Origin: Eutreptiella sp. 'Long Island Sound 2002' | Lineage: Eukaryota; Euglenozoa; Euglenophyceae; Eutreptiales; Eutreptiaceae | Reading direction: 5' to 3' | NCBI GenBank assembly: GCA_964036045.1 | Contig: OZ038400.1 | Coordinates: 10,503,976 to 10,567,975 of the forward strand | Length of the DNA: 64,000 nt | Shown: one piece after another, positions 23,250 to 34,947 of the stretch | How positions within the stretch are numbered: position 1 is the first letter of the stretch | How the letters are laid out: each line of letters starts with the position of its first letter | Notes under the pieces: model-generated | Databases searched by the model: none | What the model saw: only the letters and a program-made list of their open reading frames with translations | What the model was told of the DNA's origin: nothing | Position numbers and translations under genes: made by a program

Positions 23250-24216
23250 TCAGTACCGGCCGCCGGCCCATCTGTCGCACCAAGTGCGGACAATTTGCCA
23301 CACATGGCGGTCCTGCACCCCGACTCGGTGCAAGCCTGCAGGGTCGTCGCTCGCAGCAACAAGTGCTGCATCACGCAAGGCCGCATACCACACATCGGTG
23401 ACCCGGGAAAGTCGCGCAGCCAATAGATCTATTACGTCCGACAGATGCGATTCAGGCGGCGGCAAAGGGTTAGAATTGTCTACCACCTGTCCACGCCAGG
23501 TGACAGCCACCGTGTGGTCGGAGCCCTGGTGGTCTTGCCCTTCAAAGTATACAAGACGCCGCTGGGGGTTCGCCGCCCAAACTGCCGGCAAGGGGTTCCA
23601 AAATTTGCCCGCTTCGCATTTGGGAAGGCCGTAGCGACCATCCCACATCGGCATCAGGAACGTGCCCCACCCCTGAGGCACGGATGCCTGCGGCTGTATA
23701 GGGCGTGGCCCGCGCCCAAAAAACCACGTACGTGACGGAAAACGCCACTTCAGCGCAGCGACAATGGTCGCCCCCTTTAATCCCAACGAAACTTGCCCCC
23801 CCCCAAGTACGTTGGCATGCAGCCATGTCCCCCGTTCCTGCTTATACGCCCCCGTGCGCATCCACCCCTCCCACACCCCCATGAGGAGGTCCTCCAGACG
23901 GATGACACCGAAGAGGACACGCACGACAGCAGCGGTTGCGCACGCGAGGATCGCCCAGTGCTGGCGCTGGCTCCTGACTGGATATGCGCGATCCAGGGCA
24001 TACTGCCAAAAGCGGAGGTACGCCGTCGGTCTCCTGCGCGCTTCTTGCTGCCGGTGCCGGAGCCGCCCTTGGTACGGAGCAACCGCACCGCCGTATCGAC
24101 GCACCAACAACAAAGCCAAATCTCCCTGCCCCCTTGCACGCTCGCTCTTTGCAGGCCAAAGGGGTGGGATACCGCCACCGCCGCAGTATAGTAATAACCA
24201 TAAACAATTGCCTAGT
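23250..24216 (-). CDS. Unknown protein with an H...VDNSNP motif
   Basis: The frame is open for about 320 codons between an upstream TGA near 24216 and a TGA at 23250; the start is uncertain (one internal ATG lies before GVWEGWMRTG). Composition is protein-like: an Arg-rich N-terminus, a hydrophobic stretch (AILACATAAVVRVLFGVI), then a C-terminal domain with GWGTFLMPMWDGRYG and SDHTVAVTWRGQVVDNSNP. A His followed about a dozen residues later by Asp-Asn/Ser is the usual C-terminal half of papain-like or C48-like active sites, but no partner Cys motif is evident in this frame, so protease activity is only a suggestion. Neighbours are non-coding. Confidence 0.5.
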
Positions 24217-25055
24217 CATTGCTCGCATCGTTATATCCACGAACGCACCGCCGTCGGACCGTAGCACTTCTATAGCACAAAGCATAAGTCGCACGTATGT
24301 CGCGCCCGACCACCACACCCACAACGGCCCATACCCATCTCCATGTCTCACAGGACCTTGAAGGAGCAGAAGAGAGAAAGTAAAAAGCCGTAGCCACACA
24401 CGGCAGAGAGGGCAAAGGACCAAGAGAAGGAGAATCCAGGCAAAGGAAAAAGCCGAGCCACGCACAAGGACACAAGAGAGGCAGGGAAAAATGCGCATCA
24501 GGGCGGAGGGCTGACCAGCAGGGGATAGAGGAAAGGGTAAAAAACGCCGCAACGGGTTTACCGGGAGACAAAGAGTACGCCGAAGGAGGAGGGTACCGCA
24601 CCAGCAAGGCAGGGGACCCACAAGGGGGAGGGGCGCACACCAGGAAGGGAGCACAGCCACCAGCCACGGCACCACGGCACGCACAACACAGCATAACGAG
24701 GCAGAGCGCGAGAGGGGGGCACAGGGGCAACGGAAGAAGGGAGGCAGCACCACGAACCACGGCAGCACGGCACACACTGCACGACCACGCACCCACGCAA
24801 GCACACAGAGACCACGCCCACCACGCACACCCACACACGGCCCCCCGCCCGAAGGACAGGCGGCACACCCACACCCACACAACCGCGCCCACAGCAAGTG
24901 AGCGGCGGACCCTGGCTACCCGCCCCACGGACGGGCAGCCGGGGGAGGGCGAGCGCCTAACCCCAGGCGCCCCTCACAAGGCGCGGGGCACCCCCCCGGG
25001 GACGCCCTCCCGCCACCCCGACAGCGCGCAACGCCGGCTCGCAAGAGCGCACGCA
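24217..25055. other. Compositionally skewed, unassigned DNA
   Basis: 24300-24900 is A/C/G-rich on plus (Cys/Leu-rich shadow frames on minus). 24900-25050 is a GC-rich stretch ending at the foldback element. No gene, RNA or repeat is recognised. Confidence 0.4.
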
Positions 25056-26599
25056 GTAAGAAAACGTCACTGCCATGTCTTTCTTGGAGGGCTTGATCCA
25101 GGCCAAGCCCCCCTTAAAACCCTTTTGTTGAAGCTAAGACTTACTTAAGTATTTTTATATCTCTTTTGAAGCCTAAGGTACACTTTCTCAAAGTAACTAG
25201 GGTTGTAACCCTAGCCCCCCCATGAAGTTCACCCCTAGCACTCAACTGAGCGGAGGTATCTTCCTTCATGGAGGTTATACCGAAATAAAAAACGCATTTC
25301 ATGCCTAAGGCCTTGGAGGTTAAGCCTAGTGGTCCCCCACCCCAAGACCCCTATACTCAACTGTTTCTACCACTTATTGTGGTTCTACTTTTTAACTGTT
25401 TCTGAATTCAGTTGCTTGGCCAAGTCATATTCTGTGTCTGGCCTACCTCCTTTGACCCATATTCCTAACCAGCTCCATTTCATCCAAAAGAGTGCACATG
25501 AAGTGCTTGATGCTCACTTGAAGGCTAGAGTCAGGCCAGTTTTCACTTAAAATCATTTGTTTTATCCATTTGTGATTGAATCTTTGTACTTAAGCCTGCT
25601 TTGTCTATCTGCAGCCCTTCTGAGATACACTGGATTTCAAAACTATTCATTGATTCGATCCACATCCTGTTCTTGCTCTACTTACTGCTTTGGTTTGGGT
25701 TTTCAACATCAAAACCTGCAGGATTTCATCAAAATCATTAGGGCACTAATCATGGACATCCTTCCGGTAGCAGAGGCAACCCTTGAGAACCTTTCAAACC
25801 GACTCTGAGAAGTACACAAGCCAAAACCAGAAACAAAATGTCCACACCATCAGTACAGATGTCTGTCAGGACCTGGCCAATTCGGAGTGGGAAAGATGTC
25901 CTTGATTAGTGCCCTATAGATTTTGATGAAATCCTGCAGGTTTTTGATGGTGAAATCCCAAAACCAAAGGAGCAAGTAGAGCAAGAACAGGATGTGGATC
26001 GAATCAATGAATAGTTTGAAATCCAGTGTAACACAGAAGGGCTGCAGATAGACAAAGCAGGTATAGATACAAGGATTCAATCACAAATGGCTAAAACAAA
26101 AGATTTTATGAGAAAACTGGCCTGACTCTAGCTTCCAAGTTAGCATCAAGCACTTCATGTGCACTCTTTTGGATGAAATGGAGCTGGTTAGGAATATGGG
26201 GCACAGGAGTTAGGCCAGACACAGATTATGACTTGGCCAAGCAACTGAATTCAGAAACAGTTAAAAAGTAGAACCACAATAAGTGGTAGAAAGAATTGAG
26301 TATAGGGGTCTTGGGGTGGGAGACCACTAGGCTTAACCACCAAGGCCTAAGGCATGAAATGCGTTTTTTATTTCGGTATATCCTCCATGAGGGAAGATAC
26401 CTCCGCTCAGTTCAGTGGTAGGGGTGAACTTCATGGGGGGCTAGGGTTATAACCCTGGTTAATTTGAGAAAGTGTACTAAAAGCTTCAAAAGAGTAATAA
26501 AAATACTTAAGTTAGTCTACGCATCAACAAAAGGGTTTTAAGGGGGGCTTGGCCTGGATCAAGCCCTCCAAGAAAGACAAGGCAGTGACTTTTTCTTAC
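25056..26599. mobile_element. Foldback element with about 0.75-kb inverted arms
   Basis: The left arm begins GTAAGAAAACGTCACTGCC at 25056 and the right arm ends in its complement (GCAGTGACTTTTTCTTAC) at 26599. Arms of about 770 and 710 bp pair across a short centre near 25831-25885. Each arm can encode a short hydrophobic peptide (containing NLQDFIKI and ALIKDIFP); this is conserved across the copies here and at 39125, but whether it is translated is unknown. No transposase or clear target-site duplication. Half copies occur at 39125-39893 and 44692-44895. Confidence 0.8.
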
Positions 26600-29068
26600 C
26601 CCCCCCTGGAGTACTAGTTGATCAAGCTAGTAAGACAAAGGGAAAAGGCTCAAATATTCCCAAAATTACCTCAGAAAATGCATTAAACTTACCAAAAACA
26701 TCCTCATCAGTTCATAGAAGCCTATCACACTGTAGGTACCCTTGAAAAGCAGTGTAATGTACCGTGAATGATGTCCCTTCGATGGGGCATTCCTCAAAAG
26801 TTGCCAACGTGCGACGAAAACTTTTGGAAAAAATTTAGGGGTAGTGGGGTTTGAACCCAGGACTCCCTCCCTAGAGCACACATGCTTGCCCACTAGGGTA
26901 CAGTCGAACGCTCTAATGCGGACGGCTATCGCTGCATAAACAGCAGTTCAGTAAACGTCCTGACCAAGGGCCAGGGCGGAGCAATACTCCCAATGGAGGA
27001 CACAAATCTCCAGGAGCTGAAAAAAAATAGAAAATGAAACCAACAGGGAGTGGATCCTGTGGTTTAGCGAAAGGTGTAGCGATTTAAGAAGTCAAATCGC
27101 TAAAAATCGACGAAACAACGCGAGAAATCGTCATTTTTACACCAAAGCTAAAGTCGTAAACAAGCGCAACAGAAGCGGACTTCAGAAAAAGGGTTGCGCA
27201 AGCGTAGACGGCTCTTGAAAAAGAAGGTATGAGCCGTAGTTTTTAAAGTTCTAAAGGAATGTTTTGCACAGTTGCATCAAAATTCTTATAAACTTTAGGG
27301 AAAAGTATCCAAAATCAACTCACACCACAGAGCAGGTGGACGACCCACCTCTCAGGTATGCCAGTGTCATTCCACACGCATGCATTGCGTTCGTGATGGT
27401 TGCTTCGTTAAAACGTTAGGGTTGTCACCGCTGTGTTCGTTGGGGGTTCGGGTGCTCCTCTCCTCTGCTCTGCACAGGTCAAAACAGGAATGAAAGGTAT
27501 GCGATGCGAACGGAGCACACAGCGCGCACGTTGGGTTAGAATATGCGCTGTGCTCGCGATGCATGTGCCTGATTGAGGCATTCACACGCTGTTTCGCTTT
27601 CCCTGTGCCCCAATTCACCCTTTTTCTCTCTTCACAGGTAAGAAAAGAAAGTGCTTGCTCGTGTTCGTGTTGCCGTAGCGCTAAAGTAGGGTTGCTTAAA
27701 ACGCTTAGGCTTGTTTTGCGCTCGGCAGTGCGCCACTCTCTCTCCGCTTTCTGCAGGAAACAAGACAAGGAAAGCATGCATGACACACAGTGCATTAATC
27801 GCTTAGGGTGGTTTATAATTCGCCGTAGGTTTGTTTAGGAGCGTAGGGTTGTTTTGCGCTCGTGTTTTCCTCGGCATTCATACGATGCGTGGTGAGTAAG
27901 GTAGGTAAGCCCAGGAGGAGCTCACCTCCTGGTTGAGTCACGCTTTGATTGGTTAAGTTGTGTAAGATTAGGCAAGAGAAGGAGAAATTGGGAACCCTGT
28001 GCATATCTGTGCATGCATATGACGCATTAAAGGGTAGGCCACGCGAAGTGCGCACGGTACAAATCTTGTTTAGGTTACCCAGGGGCTCCACCCTACGTTC
28101 TTTAAGAGAACGGGTGGAGTTCCTTAAGCTTGCTTGCTTCTACTGAGGTTCAGGAACAGCGTATTATAGGGCAGCCTGAGAAGCGTATAATACGTGGAGG
28201 CTGTCTTGGTTTCTCAGTCTTGAACCTCAGTCATTGTCCTTTGCTTTACAGGTGGGAAGGTAAGGGCGATTGGTGCAGTCCCCTTTGGCAGCGCTAAAAT
28301 ATGCCGCGCGGATCACAAAAACAATTAACTGCAGCTCAACCAGGAGGGGTTGAGTGCAGTCCAACTTCACCGCCATCCACGCTGTGCACGCACACTGAGC
28401 ACTCCCTCCCCCCAAGCCCTGACAGGGAAACGCGTAGTGGCGTCCCTGTTAGGCCACAGCCGCTTAGTAGCGCTGTGTTCTCTTGCTTTCTCACAGGAGG
28501 GTCACTAGGACCCGTGACGACTTCCACAGCATCTCCAAGTAGCGTGTGTAGGTGTTAGGGTCAGCAGGCCTGGCAGGAGTTGAGTGCAAGTGATGAGTGC
28601 TCACCCTGCCTTCGAAGGCCGGTGCTGACGTTAGTGTGTGTAGTGTAGTGGAGTCTCCTGTCCCGCGTGCTTTTCGACGTGGGCAGGGGAGTGCGTTAGC
28701 TTTTGGCCTTTAGCAAAAATGGGCGTTTTGTATGCCCTTAGCACACTTGGCCACCCCTCCCCTCTAGTAGGTAGGGCTTTTGCCGTCTTCCCCCAAGGAT
28801 AGGCGCCAGCACAGAAACTGGGCGCCGTAGGAGTGGTAATAGTAACTGACTAGGAGCTTCGGTCCGACATCAGCTACGCCCGGTCTCCGGAAGCCACGCC
28901 GGGGAGAGAAGTGAGACACACACAGACATACGTAGCACACATAGAGGTATGGTAAACCCTGCAAGGAAGGGTAGAACCCCATGGATCTGGACCAGTCAGG
29001 GGTCCTAACTGTGGGCTCGCTTGTCCCCAAGGAGGGAAGACACACCTTGCCTCATAACACCTTGCTTG
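26600..29068. other. Unassigned sequence; two hairpins, no confident gene
   Basis: A B-box-like GGTTCAAACCCC followed by a T run is on the minus strand near 26830-26860 but cannot be folded into a tRNA. Several acceptor-like pyrimidine-tract-CAG signals lie on plus (near 27640, 27755, 28250, 28497), so short exons may be present, but I cannot chain them. Two hairpins are listed separately. Confidence 0.35.
28086..28230. other. Two adjacent hairpins
   Basis: Hairpin 1: CTCCACC (28086-28092) and CGTTCT (28096-28101) pair with AGAACG (28107-28112) and GGTGGAG (28113-28119) around a 5-nt loop. Hairpin 2: CTGAGGTTCA (28143-28152) pairs with TGAACCTCAG (28221-28230), with an inner stem CGTATTATA (28160-28168) / TATAATACG (28186-28194). 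Such paired structures may be RNA signals or short inverted-repeat remnants. Confidence 0.55.
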
Positions 29069-29431
29069 TCATTCCCCCCTAGTGTAGTAAGCCACTGTTC
29101 TTCGTTGGCTGCCCAAGGTCATTACATCAGAGCAGTCCCCATGCAACACATGGTCAACAAGGCATACACTCGCTGGGTGGCTGCAAACCTGATAAGCGGC
29201 CACCTGGTCCACGCTGGAAACCATAGGCATGGGACTGCAGGGCACAGACAGGGTCAGTGCAGTGCTCAGTAAGCAGTGGTCTGTGAAAAACCAATGGCCT
29301 TGGGCCTGGGAGTGGTTGTCACGGGGGGCTAACGGTCCTGTCCTGCGATGCAATGCGGGGCAACTGTGACAACTGCTCTTAGACCCATACACAGGCACGT
29401 CTGCACAACAGTGCTCACTGAACCTGTAAGG
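29069..29431 (-). other. Open extension after the chromovirus A stop
   Basis: Past the TAA at 29432 the same frame stays open for about 120 codons (His/Cys-rich) and ends at TGA 29069-29071. It may be chance or untranslated 3' sequence; noted because of the stop-codon pattern in this window. Confidence 0.25.
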
Positions 29432-30797
29432 TTAGAACACAGTCAGTAGACTGACACAGGGAAATTGGTTTTTCTTTTTACGCTGGGACAGAGTCTCAGC
29501 ACGGGTTAGTAGCTGCCCCTCGTTGTTTTCAACGAGGTAGGAGCGGAAGATGGGGTTGATACTCCCATCTGATTGTATGAAGGCTGACATAGGTTCCCAG
29601 GTTGCCTCAGATAACCCATAGCCATCCCACAGGGTTAGGAATTTCCAGCCCTGTTTATACTCGTGGCGAGCAATACCTGCAACCACGCAGTAACCATCGA
29701 CTGCCATCTCATCGGCAGTCATCTCTTCGAGTTCGTCTGCCTCTTCTAGGCTGGCAGCCTTATCTAGGTCAATACGCTCGACCTCACTGTCGCTGAAGCG
29801 CCACTCATCCCAGGACAATTCGTCAGGGGACTGATAGTGCCTCAACTGTTTAGGTGCACACAGCAGTTCACCACCTAGACGTGGACTGCACCTGACATGG
29901 ATCCTGGATCCATCTATCCTGATGATACGATAGGGTCCAAAATAAGGGTTCTTGTAGGCATTTACGTGGCCAGGAGGGTAGGCGTGAATGGTGTACCAAA
30001 ACAAGGTCACCAACCTTGAAGCTGGCAGGTCGCCGTAGGCGGTTCCGCCGGCTCAGTTCACGGTCACGAACGTGTCTCAGGTTAGTCCCAGCCTGGTTAG
30101 CCATAGACTGCTTGTGTTCAAGCCAATCTCCCACAGGGCTCTTGAAGTCCTCAGGAAAGGGGGTTTTGAAGAACCAAGCAGGTCGTCCTCCGTGGAACAG
30201 TTCGTGGGGGGTGAAACCCGTAGAAGAGCTCTGCTGTGAGTTCATGGTCAGCACTGCCCAGGGCACTGGATGTACCCAGTCTTTGGTACGCTCCTGTTTC
30301 ATCAGGATTCTTAGGATTTGCTCCACCACACGGTTCTGTCTCTCACAAAGAGGGTTAGACGTGTGGGTATAGGGCACACCTGTGGTTACCTCCACGTTGA
30401 GGGCATTTGGCACTCGTTTGTACCACCCAGTGTCACTGCGGATGCGTACAACTTCGTCAGAGTGCACCTGCTTAGGTGCCCCATAGGGTTCGAACCATTG
30501 TTCGACCAAAATTTTCACAGTCTGCTCACCTGTGATTTTCTTATTGCAAGGGAACACACGGGTGAAGAGAGATAGGCCACAGGTGACCACTAGGCAACTA
30601 TCATAGCCGCCGAAGCGTGGTAGGCCGTGGATGAAATCCACATAGAGAACAGAGTTAGCACAATAGGGTATGGGGAAGCTGGAAATCAATCCCCTATCCC
30701 TACCGTCGCTCTGCTTACTGGCATGACAGCCACAAGCATCCACAATGGTCTGCATACGAGACATCAGTTCAGTCAGGGTTAGACTAGAGTAGAAACA
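29432..30797 (-). pseudogene. pol: Integrase core, GPY/F module and chromodomain, chromovirus A
   Basis: Zinc-finger Cys residues in VDACGCHASK. DDE triad: Asp in VLYVDFIHGL, Asp in VHSDEVV, Glu in NPLCERQNRVVEQILR (37 residues between the second Asp and Glu). KVGDLVLVHHSRLPSWPRK is followed by a frame shift near 29950, then the GPY/F module (NPYFGPYRI). The chromodomain is YCVVAGIARHEYKQ through SEATWEPMSAFIQ, expected to steer insertion to modified histones. The frame meets TAA at 29432-29434. Confidence 0.87.
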
Positions 30798-31646
30798 CTA
30801 ACGGAAGAAGTCCACTGAGCGATTAGCGCCAGTGTGACCAGAACTGAGATGGGACCACTGTAGGCACCCATCCAGTCGTGCCTCAGGCACAACAATACGG
30901 TCCTCGTAGAAGAGGTACTGGCTGTTTTTATACCACTGGTGCCCGTTCATGACACGGGGTTCGAGACCAGTGCGGAGGGTTTGGAGAATTTCTTTATACT
31001 CTGACTGATAGTCGGTTAGGCTCCAACCCTCCAGGATTCCAGCAGTGCGCATGGACAGGTCAAGCTGGACATCCATACGCTGGAATGCCTCTTTGGCGAG
31101 CGCCTCTGAGCTCTCACCTATAAGCGCATCGAAGTTATTGCGCGATGTATAGTCCGACAGTTCATTTTTTATACCGGGGATATGATGAACTGTCAGCCTG
31201 AATTGGCTCAGGTAAGTCCACCACCGCTTTAGTTTTGCTTTCTCTGGTGGTGGGCCCTTCTGAAAAGACTTCACAGGTTCCTGGTCAGAGAGCCAGACAA
31301 TAGGGTTGGATGCCAGGAGTCGGGATTGTGACGAAAGCACCAACATACCGGCCAGGAGTTCCTGGTCATAGGTGCTGTAATTGGAACGCGCTTGGTTCCA
31401 TTTCCAATTCCAGTGTCCCAGTGGCAACAGCCGGCACTCACTGGTAGGATAGTCATGTTTCAAGGAACCATCACGGTTCAGTCCACTAGTACGATAATGG
31501 CAGTGGGTTAGTTCAGCTGGGTTAAGCTCCTGCCATTGGTAGATCGTTCCACCCCCCCCTACATCACTGGCATCAGTAATCAGGACTATCTCGCCCTTAG
31601 GGCGGGGTACTCCCAGGCAGTTGGAGGAGGCAATTTTCTTCTTCAA
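30798..31646 (-). pseudogene. pol: RNase H and start of integrase, chromovirus A
   Basis: RNase H acidic residues are visible in VLITDASDVGGGG, YSTYDQELLAGM and WLSDQEPVKSF. VHHIPGIKNELSDYTSR closes the domain. The integrase zinc-binding His pair (WSHLSSGHTG) follows, then TAG 30798-30800. The frame continues beyond the TAG into the Cys part of the same zinc finger. Confidence 0.85.
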
Positions 31647-32793
31647 TTACTGGACACACTCCTCCTCTCTGGCGGTCCACCTCCAGGGAGTAGTTTTTTT
31701 GATTAGGTCAGTGAGGGGGGCAGAGGAGTAGGTAAAATTGTGGATGTGACGCCTATAGAACTTACAGGCGCCCACAAAACTCCTCACGTCGTGTAGACCC
31801 TTCTTAGGGTCATCGCAAATCTGCATGTCCTGTAGGGGCTGCATCTTAGACGCGGCTGGTTTCCACCAGCCATACCCCACGTCGAAACCCAAATATTCCA
31901 TCTCCTCTTTCATAAACTCACATTTTTCGAGTTTGATTCGGAGATGGTTTTCGTGACCAAACAATGAAAAATTCACGGAGGAGAAGGACATGGTCCTCTT
32001 GGGTATTCGTACCCAAACTCACGTCGTCGATGTGGGCCTCCATTTCTGCACCCCGAGAAATCAACTCCTGTACTAGAGGTCTGCGCCTCAGTATGTACAA
32101 GGTTTTGTTCATTAGCTCCTGGAAGAGCACTGGGGCATTAGCCACCCCGAAAGGCATGACCTTCCACTTAAACACACGACCCTTAGGTGTTATAAAAGCC
32201 AGCAGCTCCTGAGCTGCGGCGGTTAGGTCTACCTGCCAGAAACCAGTGCGTTTGTCCGTTTTGGTCTTGTACCTGCATTTGGCAATAGGCTCCAGGGTAT
32301 TTTCCATGTTAGGAATACTCCCTGAGTGGTTCTGGGTTTTCTTGTTTACCTCACCATAGTCAACAACGAGTCGTAGGGCAGTCAACCCTAGTTTAGCAAC
32401 CAGGAAACAGGGACTGCAGTGATGGGGGTAGTCCCCCTTCTTATATTCCTCCACGAGGCCAGCATCAATACATTCTTGGATCTGGCGCTCGATTTCTTCA
32501 ACCTGTTCCTGTGGAGCGGGATAGGGCTGACGCCTCACCCGCGTCTTTTCAAATTCAGGTTTCAGTTTCAGGTCCATCTGGACGAGTTTTTTACAGGAGA
32601 GAGGGGGCGGCAAGGCGCCGAACGATTCCTCATAGGTTAGCAGCAGTTTCTTCAGTCGGGGGTCAAGGTTAAGACTCTCGATTTTCTGCAGGAAATCCTC
32701 CTCAGCATGGAGGTTGCTCTTTCCATGTTCTTTCTTTTTATGCCGATCAGCAGTCTCGGCAGGTACAGAACCATCGTCCCACTCAGGGGGACA
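31647..32793 (-). pseudogene. pol: Reverse transcriptase of chromovirus A
   Basis: Upstream linker LTYEESFGALPPP, then RT motifs LRLVVDYGEVNKKTQ, GFWQVDL (first catalytic Asp), FKWKVMPFGVANAPVLFQ and HIDDVSLG (Asp-Asp pair; His replaces the usual aromatic residue). A one-base shift occurs near a five-T run (about 31960-31990), then the thumb region continues (KLEKCEFMKEEMEYLGFDVG, FYRRHIHNFTYSSAPLTDL). In-frame TAA at 31647-31649 precedes RNase H. Role: copying element RNA into cDNA. Confidence 0.88.
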
Positions 32794-33528
32794 TTACTGC
32801 CCATAGTGCAGAGAATACACTAGGGGTATCTCAGGGTCAGGCAGCGTGTAGGAATCATCGTCCTCCTCAGACCAGATGAAGGATTTCCAGGTCTGTCTGA
32901 GGTATTGCAGCCGCCCTCGGCGCTCAATACCTTCGGCCTTTAGGTACAACAGCCGTCGGAGTTCCTGAGTGTCATGCTCAGACAGTGGCATGTTATTAGA
33001 AGCAGGCCGCGCTAGAGCATCAGGGCTCTGGGCCACGGGTTCACCTGTGTGCATAGGCTGCATGTGTAGTACCGGTTTCCCAACAGGGGAAGTGGGTTCT
33101 GAGGTTGACTCTAGATCTACCTCCTCCAGCAACAGCTGGGCTAGGAAGGCACTGTGTTTTAGATCAACACTGCTAGGATCAACAGGAGGGATAGTGCTGG
33201 CGATCTCAGACAGTTGGTCGTCAGCATCCTCCTTAACAGTTGCAGGTTCCAGATAGCCGTCCGGGGATTCACACCCTGTAAGTGTGGCAGATAGGTGCTC
33301 AGGAGATCGATTTTTGAGATCAGAAAGAGTCAGGCCAGGGTTTTCGGCCATGACCTCTTTCAGTAGCACCTGGTCTAGGTCACACAGGGGTACAGGATTG
33401 AGACATCCATCGACGATGGATAAGAAACTGGCCCACTCAGGGGCCTGCATAGCTGTGTCTGAGTCCTCAGGCACATTGATGGGACCGTCGCGGAGTTGCA
33501 CTCTTCCCACGGTCATTCGATCTAGCAT
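32794..33528 (-). pseudogene. Spacer between protease and reverse transcriptase, chromovirus A
   Basis: 244 codons, acidic, beginning MLDRMTVGRVQL and DGPINVPEDSD and ending SLHYGQ before TAA 32794-32796. It is in the same frame as the reverse transcriptase that follows, so the TAA is the only thing separating them. Confidence 0.65.
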
Positions 33529-34947
33529 ACGGCGCCATACGGAGCGTGTTCACCGGAGCAGCCCCAGTCAGGGGTGCACATGACAACCCTTCCTCCCTCA
33601 TAAGCGATTTTGGTTAGAACCTTCGCGAGCAGGGAGAAGGGAGGGTTAGCATACACTAGGCCCATTGCTTTCCAGAAGAAACGGAAAGCGTTGTTCAAAT
33701 GTTTCGAGCAGTACAACTGCATGATGTGCTGCTGTTGGCTCGCAAACAATTCCACCTGGATCTCATCCAGGTTTACCTGACGGGCCGCCAGTCCATTTTC
33801 AAGAACGTGACGGGCCAATTGGTAGTTTTCGGTACGATAGTTAGTCTTGGATGCGTAGCGCAGCCCAGACTCTTTTCGTCCTGACAGCTCCAAAGGTGCG
33901 GAGAAGAGCCCACTGCCAAAGTCGCAGTGCAAAGAATAGGGGCGCTGGAGAGACAGCCTTTTTACCTGGGGGTTTCTTCGCAGGAAGTCGGTACCAATGA
34001 CGATGTCAAAGGCGTCGGTGTCCAACACTCTGCAGTGTTGGGTCACAGTTTCGTCGCCCAGGCATATAGTCACATCGACCCCCCCCAAGGAATGGATGGT
34101 ACGCCCATCCCCTACTCTTATGGCCACAGTCTTAGTTTTCTTGAAAGTTTTCAGCAGGCGCCGGGCCACTATGGAAAGTGTTGCACCGGTGTCAAGCACC
34201 GCTCGAAAAACTTGATCCCCGATTTTCACGAGGATCCAGAAAACCAAGTCCTCCTCTTCGGAGCCGCCCCCCTAACTCCTCAGCAGGGAACTTGACATCC
34301 ACCTCTGCAGCCATGAGGGACTTGGCCATCCAGGCCTGTCGCCTCTTCTTGGAGTAGTTCCCCTCAGGGGAAGTGTTATCCCCCTGTGGGCGCTTCTTGG
34401 GGTCACCTTCGGCAGGAGAGGGAGTAGCAGCGGGCGCTGAGGAGCGCCGCTGGGTGTTAGGGGGTCCACCTTTGCCGCCCCCCTTGCCACCTCCTTTACC
34501 ACCTTTATCCCCATTCTGGGGGGTTCTGGTGGGTGTTTGGTTCTTCTGGCGTTCCGCCTCCTGCCGCTTGAGTTTATCACTCTCGCGTTTCTTTATGTGA
34601 CATTCGTCCTCGTAGTGACGACGTTTGCCACAATAGCCACAGGTGATGGTACACCTGAAATGATCTTGATGGGTCACACTTTTCCCATCCTTGGAGTGCT
34701 GCTGTCGTTTCATCTGCAGCATACAACTACTGCGGTGGTCGCAGTCAGGGGCATGACAAGGTCCCCCCTTGTCATTGACAGGTTTACAGTAGAACAGAGG
34801 GGGTGTACCTGCATCAGGTTTAACCTCATTCATGGCACGTAGGTTACCCCTTCCTTTACCACCTCCCTGGTTGGGGTTAGTGAGATTTTTAGACCCTTTC
34901 CCTTCGCCACGTTCAGGGGTAGGGGTACCACCCCGACCCAGGTGCTT
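33522..34947 (-). pseudogene. Nucleocapsid knuckle and aspartic protease of chromovirus A
   Basis: A CCHC knuckle (CGYCGKRRHYEDEC, spacing C-x2-C-x4-H-x4-C) follows a second Cys/His cluster. A Gly/Lys/Pro-rich linker leads to a one-base frame shift at a six-G run (around 34268 on the minus strand). The protease follows with active-site VLDTGATLSIV. The frame ends at a TAG that overlaps the next frame's ATG (ATGCTAG, 33522-33528). Confidence 0.8.

Noticed and set aside
26820-26915. tRNA-like B box (GGTTCAAACCCC) followed by a T run on minus
   Set aside because: The T stem is imperfect and no matching acceptor or D arm can be formed; at most a decayed SINE-like piece.
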